NCBI GenBank assembly: GCA_028291515.1
Contig: JAQGHU010000048.1
Location: 31,840-95,839, forward strand
Source: Schlesneria sp.
GTDB lineage: Bacteria > Planctomycetota > Planctomycetia > Planctomycetales > Planctomycetaceae
Direction: 5' to 3'
Length of the DNA: 64,000 nt
Shown in pieces: positions 18,136 through 26,764 of the stretch (position 1 is the first letter of the stretch; every line of letters starts with the position of its first letter). The notes beneath the pieces were generated by a model. The model did not search any database. It saw nothing but the letters and a program-made list of their open reading frames with translations, and had not been told where the DNA came from. The position numbers and the translations under genes were made by a program.

Positions 18136-18269
18136 ACCGGGTCCATTTTAGTCGGATAGTACTGAATTGCCGGTACAAGCGCCGCCTTACCTATCTTCTG
18201 CAGCTTATTCGTCCGCTGCAGCGGCGTTCACAGGTGGCAGGCGGCGGCGCCTTCCTCTATTATCCGCTC

Positions 18270-19022
18270 ATGAATCGCGAGGTGAAAGTCCATCTATTGC
18301 CGGTGCTCTTTGAGCCGCAAGACGTTCGGGGCGGGATTGCCGTTATCATCGACGTGCTGCGCGCGTCGACGACGATCGTGCATGCGCTGGCCAATGGAGC
18401 CAGATGCGTCATTCCCTGCGGCGAAGTTGAGGACGCGTGCGGACTCGCGGCGAGGCATCCCACCGGAACAGCGCTGCTGGGCGGCGAGCGTGAAGGGGTG
18501 CTGATTGACGGATTCCACCTGGATAACAACCCGTTTGCGTATTCGGCCGAAGTGGTCCGCGACAAAACGATCGTGTTCACGACTTCAAACGGGACGCGGG
18601 CGCTATTGCGAGCGGCCCAGGCCAGTCGCGTCCTGATCGGCTCATTCGTGAACCTGCAGGCTGTCGTGAATGTCCTGGCTGCTGATTCGCGGCCGGTCCA
18701 CTTGGTCTGTGCGGGGACCAAAGGCAAAATCACCGTGGAAGACTGCTTGTGTGCGGGGGCCATCGTGGACGGCTTGTTAACCGCGACAGGTTGCTCCGAA
18801 TCGGAATGGATCGACGATCAATTGCGGCTGGCATTGGACCTGTACCGACGTGAGTCGACAACTGCGGAGACATTTCGGCAGGCGATGCGGTCGGGCTATG
18901 GCGGACGCAATTGCGTCCGACTGGGATATGACGAGCAAATTGAACGAGCGGGGACGACCGACCTGTTCGAGATGGTGCCCGAATACAATGTGGGCTCGAA
19001 CTTGATCACACTTCTTCGATAA
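18270..19022 (+). CDS. comB: 2-phosphosulfolactate phosphatase family protein
   Basis: The 250-residue product belongs to the ComB family, which in coenzyme M synthesis removes phosphate from 2-phosphosulfolactate in a Mg-dependent reaction. Family blocks are IAVIIDVLRASTTIVHALANGA (residues 22-43), LLGGEREGVLIDGFHLDNNPF (70-90), FTTSNGTRAL (103-112) and VCAGTKGKITVEDCLCAG (150-167). The frame is open from 18048, but the upstream part overlaps the broken membrane gene and looks non-coding, so the ATG at 18270 (MNREVKVHLLP) is chosen. Coenzyme M itself is not expected in a planctomycete; sulfolactate-type metabolism is the more likely setting, and the bacterial role is not settled. glyS follows 39 bp downstream. 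Confidence 0.88.
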   Translation: MNREVKVHLLPVLFEPQDVRGGIAVIIDVLRASTTIVHALANGARCVIPCGEVEDACGLAARHPTGTALLGGEREGVLIDGFHLDNNPFAYSAEVVRDKTIVFTTSNGTRALLRAAQASRVLIGSFVNLQAVVNVLAADSRPVHLVCAGTKGKITVEDCLCAGAIVDGLLTATGCSESEWIDDQLRLALDLYRRESTTAETFRQAMRSGYGGRNCVRLGYDEQIERAGTTDLFEMVPEYNVGSNLITLLR

Positions 19023-19061
19023 GTCATGACTGGCGAAGATCACCAAGAAAGGCATGTTGGA

Positions 19062-20759
19062 ATGGCCGTTGAAAACCGTATGGACAAAATCGTGGCACTC
19101 GCCAAGCGCCGCGGATTTATCTTTCAATCATCCGAAATCTACGGTGGGCTGAACGGCTTCTGGGACTACGGACCCCTGGGCGTCGAACTGAAGCGCAACG
19201 TCCGACAAGCCTGGTGGTCGGACATGATCACCGAGCACGATGAGATCACCGCTCCGGTAGGTGCCCCCACCAGCTTCGACATGGTCGGCGTCGAAACGTC
19301 GATCATCATGCATCCCCAGGTCTGGAAAGTGTCGGGGCACTATGATCTGTTCGCCGACAAACTCGTCGATTGCCGCGAAACGAAGGCCCGCTATCGGTTC
19401 GATCACCTGCGAGGCCGCTGGGCCAGCCATGGCGGCAATCGAATCTTCGTCGCCACCGATAAAGATGCTGAAGAAGGGATCGCGTTTGTTGAGCAACGGG
19501 CGTTGAAGTTCTTCGGACTGAAGAAGGACAAGCTGGCCACGATCGAGTTCGGAACGGGAACGCACGGCGGTCTGCACTTCAACGGCCCTCCGTTCACCGC
19601 GCAATATACTCCTGCCGCTGCGGTTCCCGGATTGAGACCGATTACCGAAACAGATTCGTTCGACAACGTGCTTGCTCCCGAAGCGACCAAGCCTGGATCG
19701 CTGACGGATCCTCGCGACTTCAACCTGATGTTTCAGACGTACACCGGTGCGTTGCAGTCCGATGAAAACAAAGCCTTCCTGCGTCCGGAAACGGCTCAGG
19801 GAATGTTTGTGAACTTCAAGAACGTTTGCGATTCCAGTCGCGTGAAGGTGCCGTTCGGGGTGGCTCAGATTGGCAAGAGCTTCCGCAATGAAATCACGCC
19901 GCGCAACTTCACGTTTCGCTCACGCGAATTCGAGCAGATGGAGATGGAATTCTTCTGTCACCCCGGTCAGTCCCTGGCGTGGTACCAGTACTGGCGTGAT
20001 CGCCGATACAGCTGGTATATCAAGCACGGGATCTCGAAGGATAACCTGATTCTGCGCGAGCATGCCAAAGAGGAACTGGCTCACTATTCGGTCGGAACGG
20101 CAGACCTTGAATATGCGTTCCCGTTCCTGGACGTGGGATCGTATGGCGAACTGGAAGGGGTTGCACATCGCGGTGACTTCGACCTGCGTTCGCATTCGGA
20201 AGGAAAGCTGTGCAAGCAGGACGGCAATCTGGTTGTTGAATTAGGCCCCGATGGCAAGCCGAAGTACTTGGGGAGCGGCAAGGATCTGAGTTACTTCGAT
20301 GATGAATCACGCGAACGGTTCATTCCACACGTGATCGAACCGGCGGCGGGTTGCGATCGCGCGACGCTCGCGTTCTTGTGTGAAGCGTTCCACGAAGACA
20401 AGCAACCCGATGAAAAGGGTGTGATGCAGGAGCGACTGGTGCTGAAGCTGCATCCGAAGCTGGCCCCCGTGAAGGTGGCGATCTTCCCATTGATCAAGAA
20501 GGATGGGTTGCCAGAGAAGGCCGCTGCGATCTATCGAGCTTTCAAGCAAGCCGGTATCGCCGTGCAGTACGATCAGCAAGGTGCCATTGGACGCCGCTAT
20601 CGCCGGATGGACGAAATCGGGACCCCGTATTGCATCACGATCGATGGCGAAACCAATACCGCAGACACCGTCACTGTTCGTGATCGTGACACACTGGAAC
20701 AGATCCGCGTTCCCGTGACAGAGCTCATCGATCACGTGCAGGCGAAGTTGAAGGGTTGA
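19062..20759 (+). CDS. glyS: Glycyl-tRNA synthetase, dimeric (alpha2) type
   Basis: This 565-residue class II synthetase charges tRNA-Gly. The opening MDKIVALAKRRGFIFQSSEIYGGLNGFWDYGPLG is the motif 1 region of the alpha2 enzyme; motif 2 is GKSFRNEITPRNFTFRSREFEQMEMEFF; motif 3 is near PHVIEPAAGCDRATLAFL; and the anticodon domain follows (LAPVKVAIFPLIKKDGLPEKA). Many bacterial alpha2 enzymes have about 460 residues. The extra length is mainly an insert at about residues 100-225 (CRETKARYRFDHL to PRDFNLMFQTYTG), as in eukaryote-like and planctomycete forms. ATG 19062 has AAAGG nine bases upstream; ATG 19026 is an alternative that would almost touch comB. It is probably cotranscribed with comB. 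Confidence 0.95.
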   Translation: MAVENRMDKIVALAKRRGFIFQSSEIYGGLNGFWDYGPLGVELKRNVRQAWWSDMITEHDEITAPVGAPTSFDMVGVETSIIMHPQVWKVSGHYDLFADKLVDCRETKARYRFDHLRGRWASHGGNRIFVATDKDAEEGIAFVEQRALKFFGLKKDKLATIEFGTGTHGGLHFNGPPFTAQYTPAAAVPGLRPITETDSFDNVLAPEATKPGSLTDPRDFNLMFQTYTGALQSDENKAFLRPETAQGMFVNFKNVCDSSRVKVPFGVAQIGKSFRNEITPRNFTFRSREFEQMEMEFFCHPGQSLAWYQYWRDRRYSWYIKHGISKDNLILREHAKEELAHYSVGTADLEYAFPFLDVGSYGELEGVAHRGDFDLRSHSEGKLCKQDGNLVVELGPDGKPKYLGSGKDLSYFDDESRERFIPHVIEPAAGCDRATLAFLCEAFHEDKQPDEKGVMQERLVLKLHPKLAPVKVAIFPLIKKDGLPEKAAAIYRAFKQAGIAVQYDQQGAIGRRYRRMDEIGTPYCITIDGETNTADTVTVRDRDTLEQIRVPVTELIDHVQAKLKG

Positions 20760-21139
20760 CAAAAAGAGCGGTGGAAAGCGGCCCTGTTGCCCAGGCGATT
20801 GGGCCGCTTCTAAAATGACGTTGCGCGATTCCGCTCGCGAAATAGTCGATGTTCTTGATTAGGCGAGGTTCCTGCCGAGCCGCGCGTGTGATTGCGCGAC
20901 CATCGACAAGCGCGGCACGGCGGGAGCCTCGGCGCCTCGCCCTCCCAGAATACTGCCATGTCGTGCAACCGTGGTCGATCCGCAATCACATTGGACGGCT
21001 GGCAAACAAAGCGACACCGACCTTGATCGCTAATGATGCCAAGAAACAGCCGCCAGTCGCAGAAGCGGGCTAGGGCATCACAATTGCGAGGTTATTGACC
21101 AGCGTTCACATTACTCATCGCTCGCTGGGAGGTATCGCC
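20760..21139. other. Intergenic region with an imperfect inverted repeat
   Basis: No gene is seen in these 380 bp. An imperfect inverted repeat occupies 20861-20937: AGGCGAGGTTCCTGCCGAGC and its continuation pairs, with three mismatches, with GCGCGGCACGGCGGGAGCCT onward. It resembles the GC-rich dispersed repeats elsewhere in this window rather than a terminator. Confidence 0.5.
20861..20937. repeat. GC-rich imperfect inverted repeat
   Basis: A left arm at 20861-20885 and a right arm at 20910-20937 pair with three mismatches and a short bulge around a 24-base spacer. It is likely one copy of a dispersed family; no second copy is visible in this window. Confidence 0.5.
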
Positions 21140-21553
21140 ATGAAGTCCGCCTATTTGCCACTGTTCGCTCTGGTGTTGTGTTCCGTCGCCGTTGCAGCCG
21201 ATGCCGTCCACGAGGCTCACATGGCCTGTGCGAAGGCCTGTAGTGATTGCCAACGGTCCTGTGATATGTGCTCCACGCATTGCGCCAAGCTGCTGTCAGA
21301 GGGAAAGAAAGAGCATTTGATGATACTGCAGACTTGCCAGGACTGCGCGACAACCTGCTCGGCCGCAGCCACCATCGTCGCTCGCAGCGGTCCATTCTCG
21401 GACACGATCTGTACGGCCTGCGCCGACGCCTGCAAGAAATGCGGTGATGAGTGTGCCAAGATGAAAGATGACCCGACGATGAAGAAGTGTGCCGACGAAT
21501 GCCGAGCCTGCGAAAAAGCCTGCCGCGACATGCTGAAGCATGCGAGCAAATAG
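21140..21553 (+). CDS. Exported four-helix-bundle copper-binding protein (Csp/DUF326-like)
   Basis: A 137-residue protein with a signal peptide (residues 1-19, ending AVAA) and a body packed with cysteines in CxxxCxxC spacing: MACAKACSDCQRSCDMCSTHC, CQDCATTCSAA, CTACADACKKCGDEC and CADECRACEKACRDM. This is the pattern of four-helix-bundle copper storage proteins, in which cysteines line the inside of the bundle and bind many Cu(I) ions. The start at ATG 21140 has GGGAGG six bases upstream. Export would place it in the periplasm, like Csp1 of methanotrophs. It stands alone, with no copper regulator or ATPase next to it. Confidence 0.9.
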   Translation: MKSAYLPLFALVLCSVAVAADAVHEAHMACAKACSDCQRSCDMCSTHCAKLLSEGKKEHLMILQTCQDCATTCSAAATIVARSGPFSDTICTACADACKKCGDECAKMKDDPTMKKCADECRACEKACRDMLKHASK

Positions 21554-21710
21554 GCCTTCGAAGTCGACATCGCGCAAGGACCATGTGGGCAGCCCGTCAT
21601 TGCCTTTTGCGCGACACGAGAAACCTCTCAGCGCAGGGACCTTCTGTTAACGAAACATCCGATTCCCTGGAGAGTTACGCCAGACATAACAGGCTGGCGG
21701 CGGCCCCTCT

Positions 21711-21730
21711 TGCCGGGCTGAAGCCCGGCA
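21711..21730. repeat. Dispersed palindrome, GAAGCCCGGCA type
   Basis: TGCCGGGCT (21711-21719) pairs with AGCCCGGCA (21722-21730) around GA. The sequence CTGAAGCCCGGCAGG is shared with the larger palindrome at 2666-2709. It lies between the convergent copper-protein and ribokinase genes. Confidence 0.7.
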
Positions 21731-21760
21731 GGAAAAGCCCGTTCAGCCAAACACTATTCC

Positions 21761-22696
21761 TCACCTCCCTGTCGCCAAAAATCGATCCACCTTCTCCCGC
21801 GTCGGCATCGCAGGCTGAGCCCCAAACACCGTGCAGGCCAATGTCCCCGCCGCACAACCCAACTTGGTCGCCTCGGCCAGTGTTCGCCCTTCAGCCAGTC
21901 CCACGGCCAAGCCCGCAGTGAAGGCGTCCCCTGCCGCAGTGGTGTCGACAACTTCCGTCGGAACCGCTGCGATATGCTCGCTCGTTCCGTCGGAATAAAT
22001 CAACGCGCCGAGTTCCCCCAGCTTCATCACGACATGCCTGGCACCCCGATCGCACAACACTTTCGCCGCCCGTTCGGCTGATGTCAGGTCGTTGACGACG
22101 ATTCCAGTCAGCGCTTCGGCCTCAGTCTGATTCGGACTGATGTAGTCCACGCGCTGCAGTTCGTCAGGCAGCGGCCCTGATGGAGCAGGGGCGGGATCGA
22201 GGATCGTGGGCACGTTAAATTCACGAGCCGTCCGAATCGCCGCCATCACTGTTTCGACAGGCGTCTCCAACTGCACAACCACGACATCGGCCGACGCAAT
22301 CACGCTCGCACAATTCGCCACATCGTCCGGAGTCAGTCGGCCATTCGCCCCGGCAATCACCACGATCGCATTCGCACCGCTCGCTTCGACGTTAATCACC
22401 GCCACGCCGCTCGGACAGTTCGCAGTCTTCTGCACGAACTGAATTCCCACGCCATACTGCTCGAGCGAACAAAGCAACTCGCCGCCGAACGCATCGTCAC
22501 CCACTCGACCGATCATTGTCACATGCGCACCAAGCCGAGCCGCCGCGACTGCCTGGTTGGCACCCTTGCCACCGGGGATGGTCTGGAAATCATCCCCATG
22601 CAACGTCTCACCCGGACGCGGCAAGCGCGACATCCGAGCAACGAGGTCCATGTTGATCGAACCGACAACAACAATCTGTGGCGCACGCATCGTCAT
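21761..22696 (-). CDS. rbsK: Ribokinase
   Basis: This PfkB-family sugar kinase phosphorylates ribose to ribose 5-phosphate in the cytoplasm. VVVGSINMDLVARMSRLPRPGETLHG and the first PfkB signature GGKGANQAVAAARLGA fall in residues 8-55. The second signature and anion hole, DTTAAGDAFTAGLAVGLAEG, lie near 250, with the catalytic Asp in TAAGD. The length (about 311) is normal. Start choice is open between GTG 22699, ATG 22696 and ATG 22690. It begins about 12 bp after the stop of a secreted nucleoside hydrolase gene on the same strand, so the two form an operon in which ribose freed from nucleosides would be phosphorylated by this enzyme. Confidence 0.93.
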   Translation of the reverse strand: MTMRAPQIVVVGSINMDLVARMSRLPRPGETLHGDDFQTIPGGKGANQAVAAARLGAHVTMIGRVGDDAFGGELLCSLEQYGVGIQFVQKTANCPSGVAVINVEASGANAIVVIAGANGRLTPDDVANCASVIASADVVVVQLETPVETVMAAIRTAREFNVPTILDPAPAPSGPLPDELQRVDYISPNQTEAEALTGIVVNDLTSAERAAKVLCDRGARHVVMKLGELGALIYSDGTSEHIAAVPTEVVDTTAAGDAFTAGLAVGLAEGRTLAEATKLGCAAGTLACTVFGAQPAMPTREKVDRFLATGR

Positions 22697-22708
22697 CACC
22701 CCGCAGCA

Positions 22709-23728
22709 TTACTTCGGGGGTTGACTGCTGAGTTGCACCAGCGCTTCGACCACGCGGGCTCGTTGAAGCTCTGTCAGTTTCAGATACTTGTGCCTACCAT
22801 CCGCGGCGGGCTCGAACTTCGTAAACCCATCGTTTTCAACGATGACTCGACCCGGTTCCGACAGATCAAAATAACCGCGATCCGGATGCACTGCATACAG
22901 CACACTCGTCAGGTCCCACGTCGGCCGGTTGTGTGGCGGTGGTGAATACAGGCGATACGCTTCCGCGACGGGATGATCAGCGACATAGCCGTAATCCTTC
23001 ACGATGCTTTCCGACGGATACGGCACCGCAATCCCGATCTCAAAGCCGCTCCAGACCACCGCCGTCGGCCACTCGTCCGCCAGCTTGCGGCAGTTTTCAA
23101 TGTCCTGCACCACGTTGTATTCGCAGTAATGTTTGTTGTCGCCAATCGATGTGAACGCCCCCGCCATGATCGACAGCACGTGTACCTTCTTGCGGATCAG
23201 CTCCATCCCCGACAGGTCCGAAGCCGTATCGGGCTTGGAATCGATCAGTCGAGCAAGATTGGTCGAGAACCCCACCTGAGCAATACTGACCGAGCCATCC
23301 GGCTGAGCCGCCAGCGTCTTACGCAGCAACCCGACTGCCTCAGGAGCGTCCTTGTTGCTCAGCAAGTCATGGGGATACCGAAACGCTTCCCCTCGTTTCT
23401 CGCCGGCCAGCGGCAGAAACTTACCCGGTTCTGGCGTCTTCCCCGGCCGAACAACTCCGATCGGAGTATCGGGCCGACCATAAAACGTATTGATCGCATC
23501 GACAAACGGCCCGGCCAGTTCGCTGTCCTTGGTGATCGTCACCGCGAGCAACTGACACGCGCCGCGCGACTGCATCGCATGAATCATCGCCTGAGCCTGC
23601 ACGTCGTCGACGTCATTGCCAATGTCGGTATCAAAGATCAACCGCACCGGCTCTGCGGCCGACGCAATGGTCGAGACACCAACAGCCAGCAAAATCAGCA
23701 ACGGCTTCAACCAACGGCAAGACATCAT
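22709..23728 (-). CDS. Secreted inosine/uridine-preferring nucleoside hydrolase family protein
   Basis: A 339-residue protein with a signal peptide (residues 1-25, LILLAVGVSTIASAAE) followed by the calcium-binding motif FDTDIGNDVDDVQA (about 31-44) of nucleoside N-ribohydrolases. Later landmarks are KVHVLSIMAGAF near 177 and EWPTAVVWSGFEIG near 217. It would cleave the N-glycosidic bond of nucleosides to a base and ribose, here in the periplasm or outside the cell. The ribokinase gene follows after about 12 bp, which supports a nucleoside/ribose scavenging pair. Substrate preference cannot be read from sequence. Confidence 0.9.
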   Translation of the reverse strand: MMSCRWLKPLLILLAVGVSTIASAAEPVRLIFDTDIGNDVDDVQAQAMIHAMQSRGACQLLAVTITKDSELAGPFVDAINTFYGRPDTPIGVVRPGKTPEPGKFLPLAGEKRGEAFRYPHDLLSNKDAPEAVGLLRKTLAAQPDGSVSIAQVGFSTNLARLIDSKPDTASDLSGMELIRKKVHVLSIMAGAFTSIGDNKHYCEYNVVQDIENCRKLADEWPTAVVWSGFEIGIAVPYPSESIVKDYGYVADHPVAEAYRLYSPPPHNRPTWDLTSVLYAVHPDRGYFDLSEPGRVIVENDGFTKFEPAADGRHKYLKLTELQRARVVEALVQLSSQPPK

Positions 23729-23838
23729 GGGAAGTCCTTCATGAGGTGGAATTGAGCCGTTAGTTTATCCGCGACGTCGCCGAAGCGTAACCGAGCCGCC
23801 ACCAATCTTGGTATGACTGACTCGAAGACCGCGTCTTT

Positions 23839-25341
23839 CTATTCTCGCTTCTGATAGTGGCGAATCAGGAGTTCCCGCCATTCAGCCACCATGGCCAGCC
23901 GTTGCGGATTCCGGCTTGCAGGCTGAGCTCTGTACATCATCTCCCGAGTCACCAGCGGCTTGGGACGTCCCGTGCTGGCGATCTCAAGCATTTCCTTCAG
24001 CACGGACCAGTCAGCCTGGTCGAAACTGGGGGCAATCACCAAAGCCGCCAGCAGCTCGTTTGTATCCTGTCGCGCGGTCTTTCGTACCAATCTAAGAAAA
24101 TCGAGTGGTCCATGATTGGACTCGTCACTGCTTTCTGCGAGGACTTTTCCCTGCGTCTGGTAGAACCAGTCCACAATCTTTTGCTGCTCTTTGGCCCCGC
24201 CGATTTTCCAGAGAGTTCCGATTAACATGGCCTGATAGCGTTCACCCAGAATACCTTTGAGTGGAAAACGCTGGAGCGCCCCATCAATGATGCGATTGGC
24301 TTCATTGGGGTCGGATGGGGCGACCAGTTCCGCAGCCGCGGCGGCCCAGGCGGGACTGGCATTGCGGACGGCGGACTTCTCACACTCGAGCAGTGCCGCA
24401 GCATCCTGGGCTCGCAGTACGCTGGGGGCCCGCTGCAAAATGAAGTGTGCCATCCGCGAATGGACATCTTGGGTTTCGGCGTTCCCATCGTCGAACCGAA
24501 TGTCGGGGTCGTCGGTAACCTGCTTTTGCTGGAGGAATCGAACGACTTGATCGGGGCCGATCTCCTTCAGGGAAGCGATGCAGTCTGCATCGGTCAGCAC
24601 TCCTTCCAGTGAGGAACAATAAAAAGATCGTAAAAAGATCTGAGTCCAAACACGGTCAACAAGGGGGAGTCCCTTGACCTCTTCAATCACTCGCTCGATA
24701 TCGTCACGGTATTGCCTCTGCAATGGTGATATGCATCGGGTGGCACGGTCGACCTTTACCCGAAACCAACTGGCACACGTTTTCCTTGCCTGGCGTTCTT
24801 GCCAGTACTCCGGGAACTTAGTAGCGCCGTAGAGTTGCAACATTTCCTTGGCGACATCGCCCACGGTCTGCGGACTCTGAAATTCTGCCGGGCTCGCAAT
24901 CGGGCCGCTGTTAAATGACATGTGAACATCAGTCAAAGTGGGCGTGCGATCGTTGACCAGCGAAGCAATCAGCGGCAGGTCGTGAGGATCCTCGCGAATG
25001 AACAACGCTCCCAGTGCCAGAGTGCGAACTTTCGGGTCCTGGTGCCGAATCATCGCTCGCAGCGAGTCTGGAGATGCCAACCACGTCTTCAACTCGCCAA
25101 ATAGTTTTGCTTGCTCGACGGTGAATTCTTTTGGCCAGCGACGCTCATCGTTCAGCCGATTGCTGATGATGTTGGAAGTTGCAAAATGTTGATAACGTCC
25201 TGCCGCGTCTTCCATTTGCCGCTGCAATTCGGCCGGCTCGATTTGTTGTTGTTGCGCGATCGCGCTCTCGCCCTGCGTGAGCACAACTGTTGCAACAATC
25301 CCGTAGAGCAACATGACAACTGCGGACTTTGGTATTGTCAT
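23839..25341 (-). CDS. Secreted hypothetical protein with HEAT-like helices
   Basis: A 500-residue protein with a signal peptide (residues 1-29, VVMLLYGIVATVVLTQGESAIAQ). The mature part is helical, with stretches such as IRHQDPKVRTLALGALFIREDPHDLPLIASLVND (about 98-131) that look like HEAT-type repeats. No catalytic motif is recognised. It is monocistronic on the minus strand and probably periplasmic. I do not recognise a named family; planctomycetes carry many secreted HEAT-repeat proteins of unknown role. Confidence 0.75.
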   Translation of the reverse strand: MTIPKSAVVMLLYGIVATVVLTQGESAIAQQQQIEPAELQRQMEDAAGRYQHFATSNIISNRLNDERRWPKEFTVEQAKLFGELKTWLASPDSLRAMIRHQDPKVRTLALGALFIREDPHDLPLIASLVNDRTPTLTDVHMSFNSGPIASPAEFQSPQTVGDVAKEMLQLYGATKFPEYWQERQARKTCASWFRVKVDRATRCISPLQRQYRDDIERVIEEVKGLPLVDRVWTQIFLRSFYCSSLEGVLTDADCIASLKEIGPDQVVRFLQQKQVTDDPDIRFDDGNAETQDVHSRMAHFILQRAPSVLRAQDAAALLECEKSAVRNASPAWAAAAAELVAPSDPNEANRIIDGALQRFPLKGILGERYQAMLIGTLWKIGGAKEQQKIVDWFYQTQGKVLAESSDESNHGPLDFLRLVRKTARQDTNELLAALVIAPSFDQADWSVLKEMLEIASTGRPKPLVTREMMYRAQPASRNPQRLAMVAEWRELLIRHYQKRE

Positions 25342-25503
25342 TTCGGTGGTCGCTCACAGAGTTTACGACTGAAGAAACCGTGGTTCATCGCAACAATGAA
25401 TGACGAGACGATTTGAATGTGCGCGGAGTTCCAAAATAACATTGCTGTTGAGGAATGGGTTATCAGATGAGCAGACCCCGATCCGCAGACTCCGCTGCCA
25501 AAT

Positions 25504-25731
25504 CTATTGTTTCTGCATATCGATCCGCAGGGCACGCCTGAGACACACAAACCAACTGAACGCCAGGGACGGCAAGCAGCAGGCGAGGATCATGGCAATT
25601 CGCGGCCAAGGCATCGGCGGCGTCGACAGCGCAAAACAGCCCATCGCAATGACGAACAGCAAGGTCGCTATCCAACAGCCTATCTGCTGTTTGGCAAGGC
25701 GCCACGCCAACCGCAGATTCGCCAGTGTCAT
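25504..25731 (-). CDS. Small two-helix membrane protein
   Basis: A 75-residue protein (MTLANLRLAWRLAKQQIG...) with two membrane helices (about 18-36 and 44-62). The ATG at 25731 has GAGG nine bases upstream and is preferred over ATG 25767 and the full frame start 25866, which lack a ribosome site. No family is recognised. It lies between the secreted HEAT-like gene and the divergent LRR gene. It could be a real small gene, but support is only the ribosome site and hydrophobicity pattern. Confidence 0.4.
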   Translation of the reverse strand: MTLANLRLAWRLAKQQIGCWIATLLFVIAMGCFALSTPPMPWPRIAMILACCLPSLAFSWFVCLRRALRIDMQKQ

Positions 25732-25904
25732 GAACTTTGCCTCATACAGGAAATTCCGCAATGTCATCGCAGCGGTTAGTATGCTCCACTCCCTCTCAGT
25801 GTGTCCACACCGAGAGGGAGCGATCGATCTGGATCGACGGCCCTGGAGGTGCAAATGCTTGATCACTGCAAGTGGCTATCTGATGCTCGCGAAGGCTCTA
25901 CAGC

Positions 25905-26693
25905 ATGATGCATTTGGTCCGGCGATTCGGCGTGCGGTTTTTCGCGGTTGTCGTTCTGGTCATCACAATCTATGGGGTGACGAGCTTTTACTCGGCCTAC
26001 CATCGCGAACAACGGATTGCGAAGCTGATTGAGGACGGGGGCGGAGACGTTGCCTTTGCTCACTTTCAGCCTCGTTGGCTGGCACCGATCCTGCCGCCGG
26101 GGTTTCCGTATTTTGCGCGGATCACTCGCGTGCGGCTGCGGATCACCAATGCCACGCTCTCAATCGATCAGGACTACGTCGACGGCTTTATCCAGTCCGA
26201 TCGCGTGATCGATGGCCTGTCGATGCTGCGGCATCTTCAACAACTGGACCTCAACAATACCGGGATCGAAGGTCACCGCTTGAAATTCATCAGGCACCTG
26301 CCGAATCTGGAAACACTGAGTCTGGGATTTACACGAACCGACGACACGCTCCTCGCAGAACTCGGTGGCCTCAGCAACCTGCAATCACTGCGGCTAAATC
26401 ACACGCAGATCAGCGATGGCGGATTGGCTCATTTGAAGCAGATGAGTCAGTTGAAAGAACTGTATCTGGGCGGGACCGCAATTGGTGACGTAGGTGTGAT
26501 ACACCTGTCGGGTCTGACCAACCTCGAAGAGCTGGATTTGAGAGAAACGCGAATCACGGATGCCGGGTTGGATTACCTGATACCTCTCGTGAACCTCAAG
26601 CGACTCTACGTCGCTCGCTCGCAAGTCACGCCCGAAGGCCGAGCCAGGATCAGAAAGGCACTGCCGAATCGGCTAATGACGGAAGACCGGTGA
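25905..26693 (+). CDS. Membrane-anchored leucine-rich-repeat protein
   Basis: A 262-residue protein with one N-terminal membrane helix (FFAVVVLVITIYGVTSFY, about 12-29). From about residue 90 it carries six or seven leucine-rich repeats of the LxxLxxLxLxxTxIxDxGLxxL type (LDLNNTGIEGHRL, LSLGFTRTDDTLL, LRLNHTQISDGGL, LYLGGTAIGDVGV, LDLRETRITDAGL). This repeat form is common in planctomycete proteins and probably mediates protein binding on the outer face of the membrane. Partner and role are unknown. ATG 25905 or the adjacent ATG 25908 starts it. Confidence 0.88.
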   Translation: MMHLVRRFGVRFFAVVVLVITIYGVTSFYSAYHREQRIAKLIEDGGGDVAFAHFQPRWLAPILPPGFPYFARITRVRLRITNATLSIDQDYVDGFIQSDRVIDGLSMLRHLQQLDLNNTGIEGHRLKFIRHLPNLETLSLGFTRTDDTLLAELGGLSNLQSLRLNHTQISDGGLAHLKQMSQLKELYLGGTAIGDVGVIHLSGLTNLEELDLRETRITDAGLDYLIPLVNLKRLYVARSQVTPEGRARIRKALPNRLMTEDR

Positions 26694-26764
26694 TGTCGCA
26701 GTACGTTGATACCGCGGACATTCTGCCAGCACCAGAAGTGATGCGAGCAGTATCGCTCGGTCAT

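Noticed and set aside
18048..18269. Upstream extension of comB
   Set aside because: It overlaps the broken membrane gene and the family N-terminus starts at ATG 18270.
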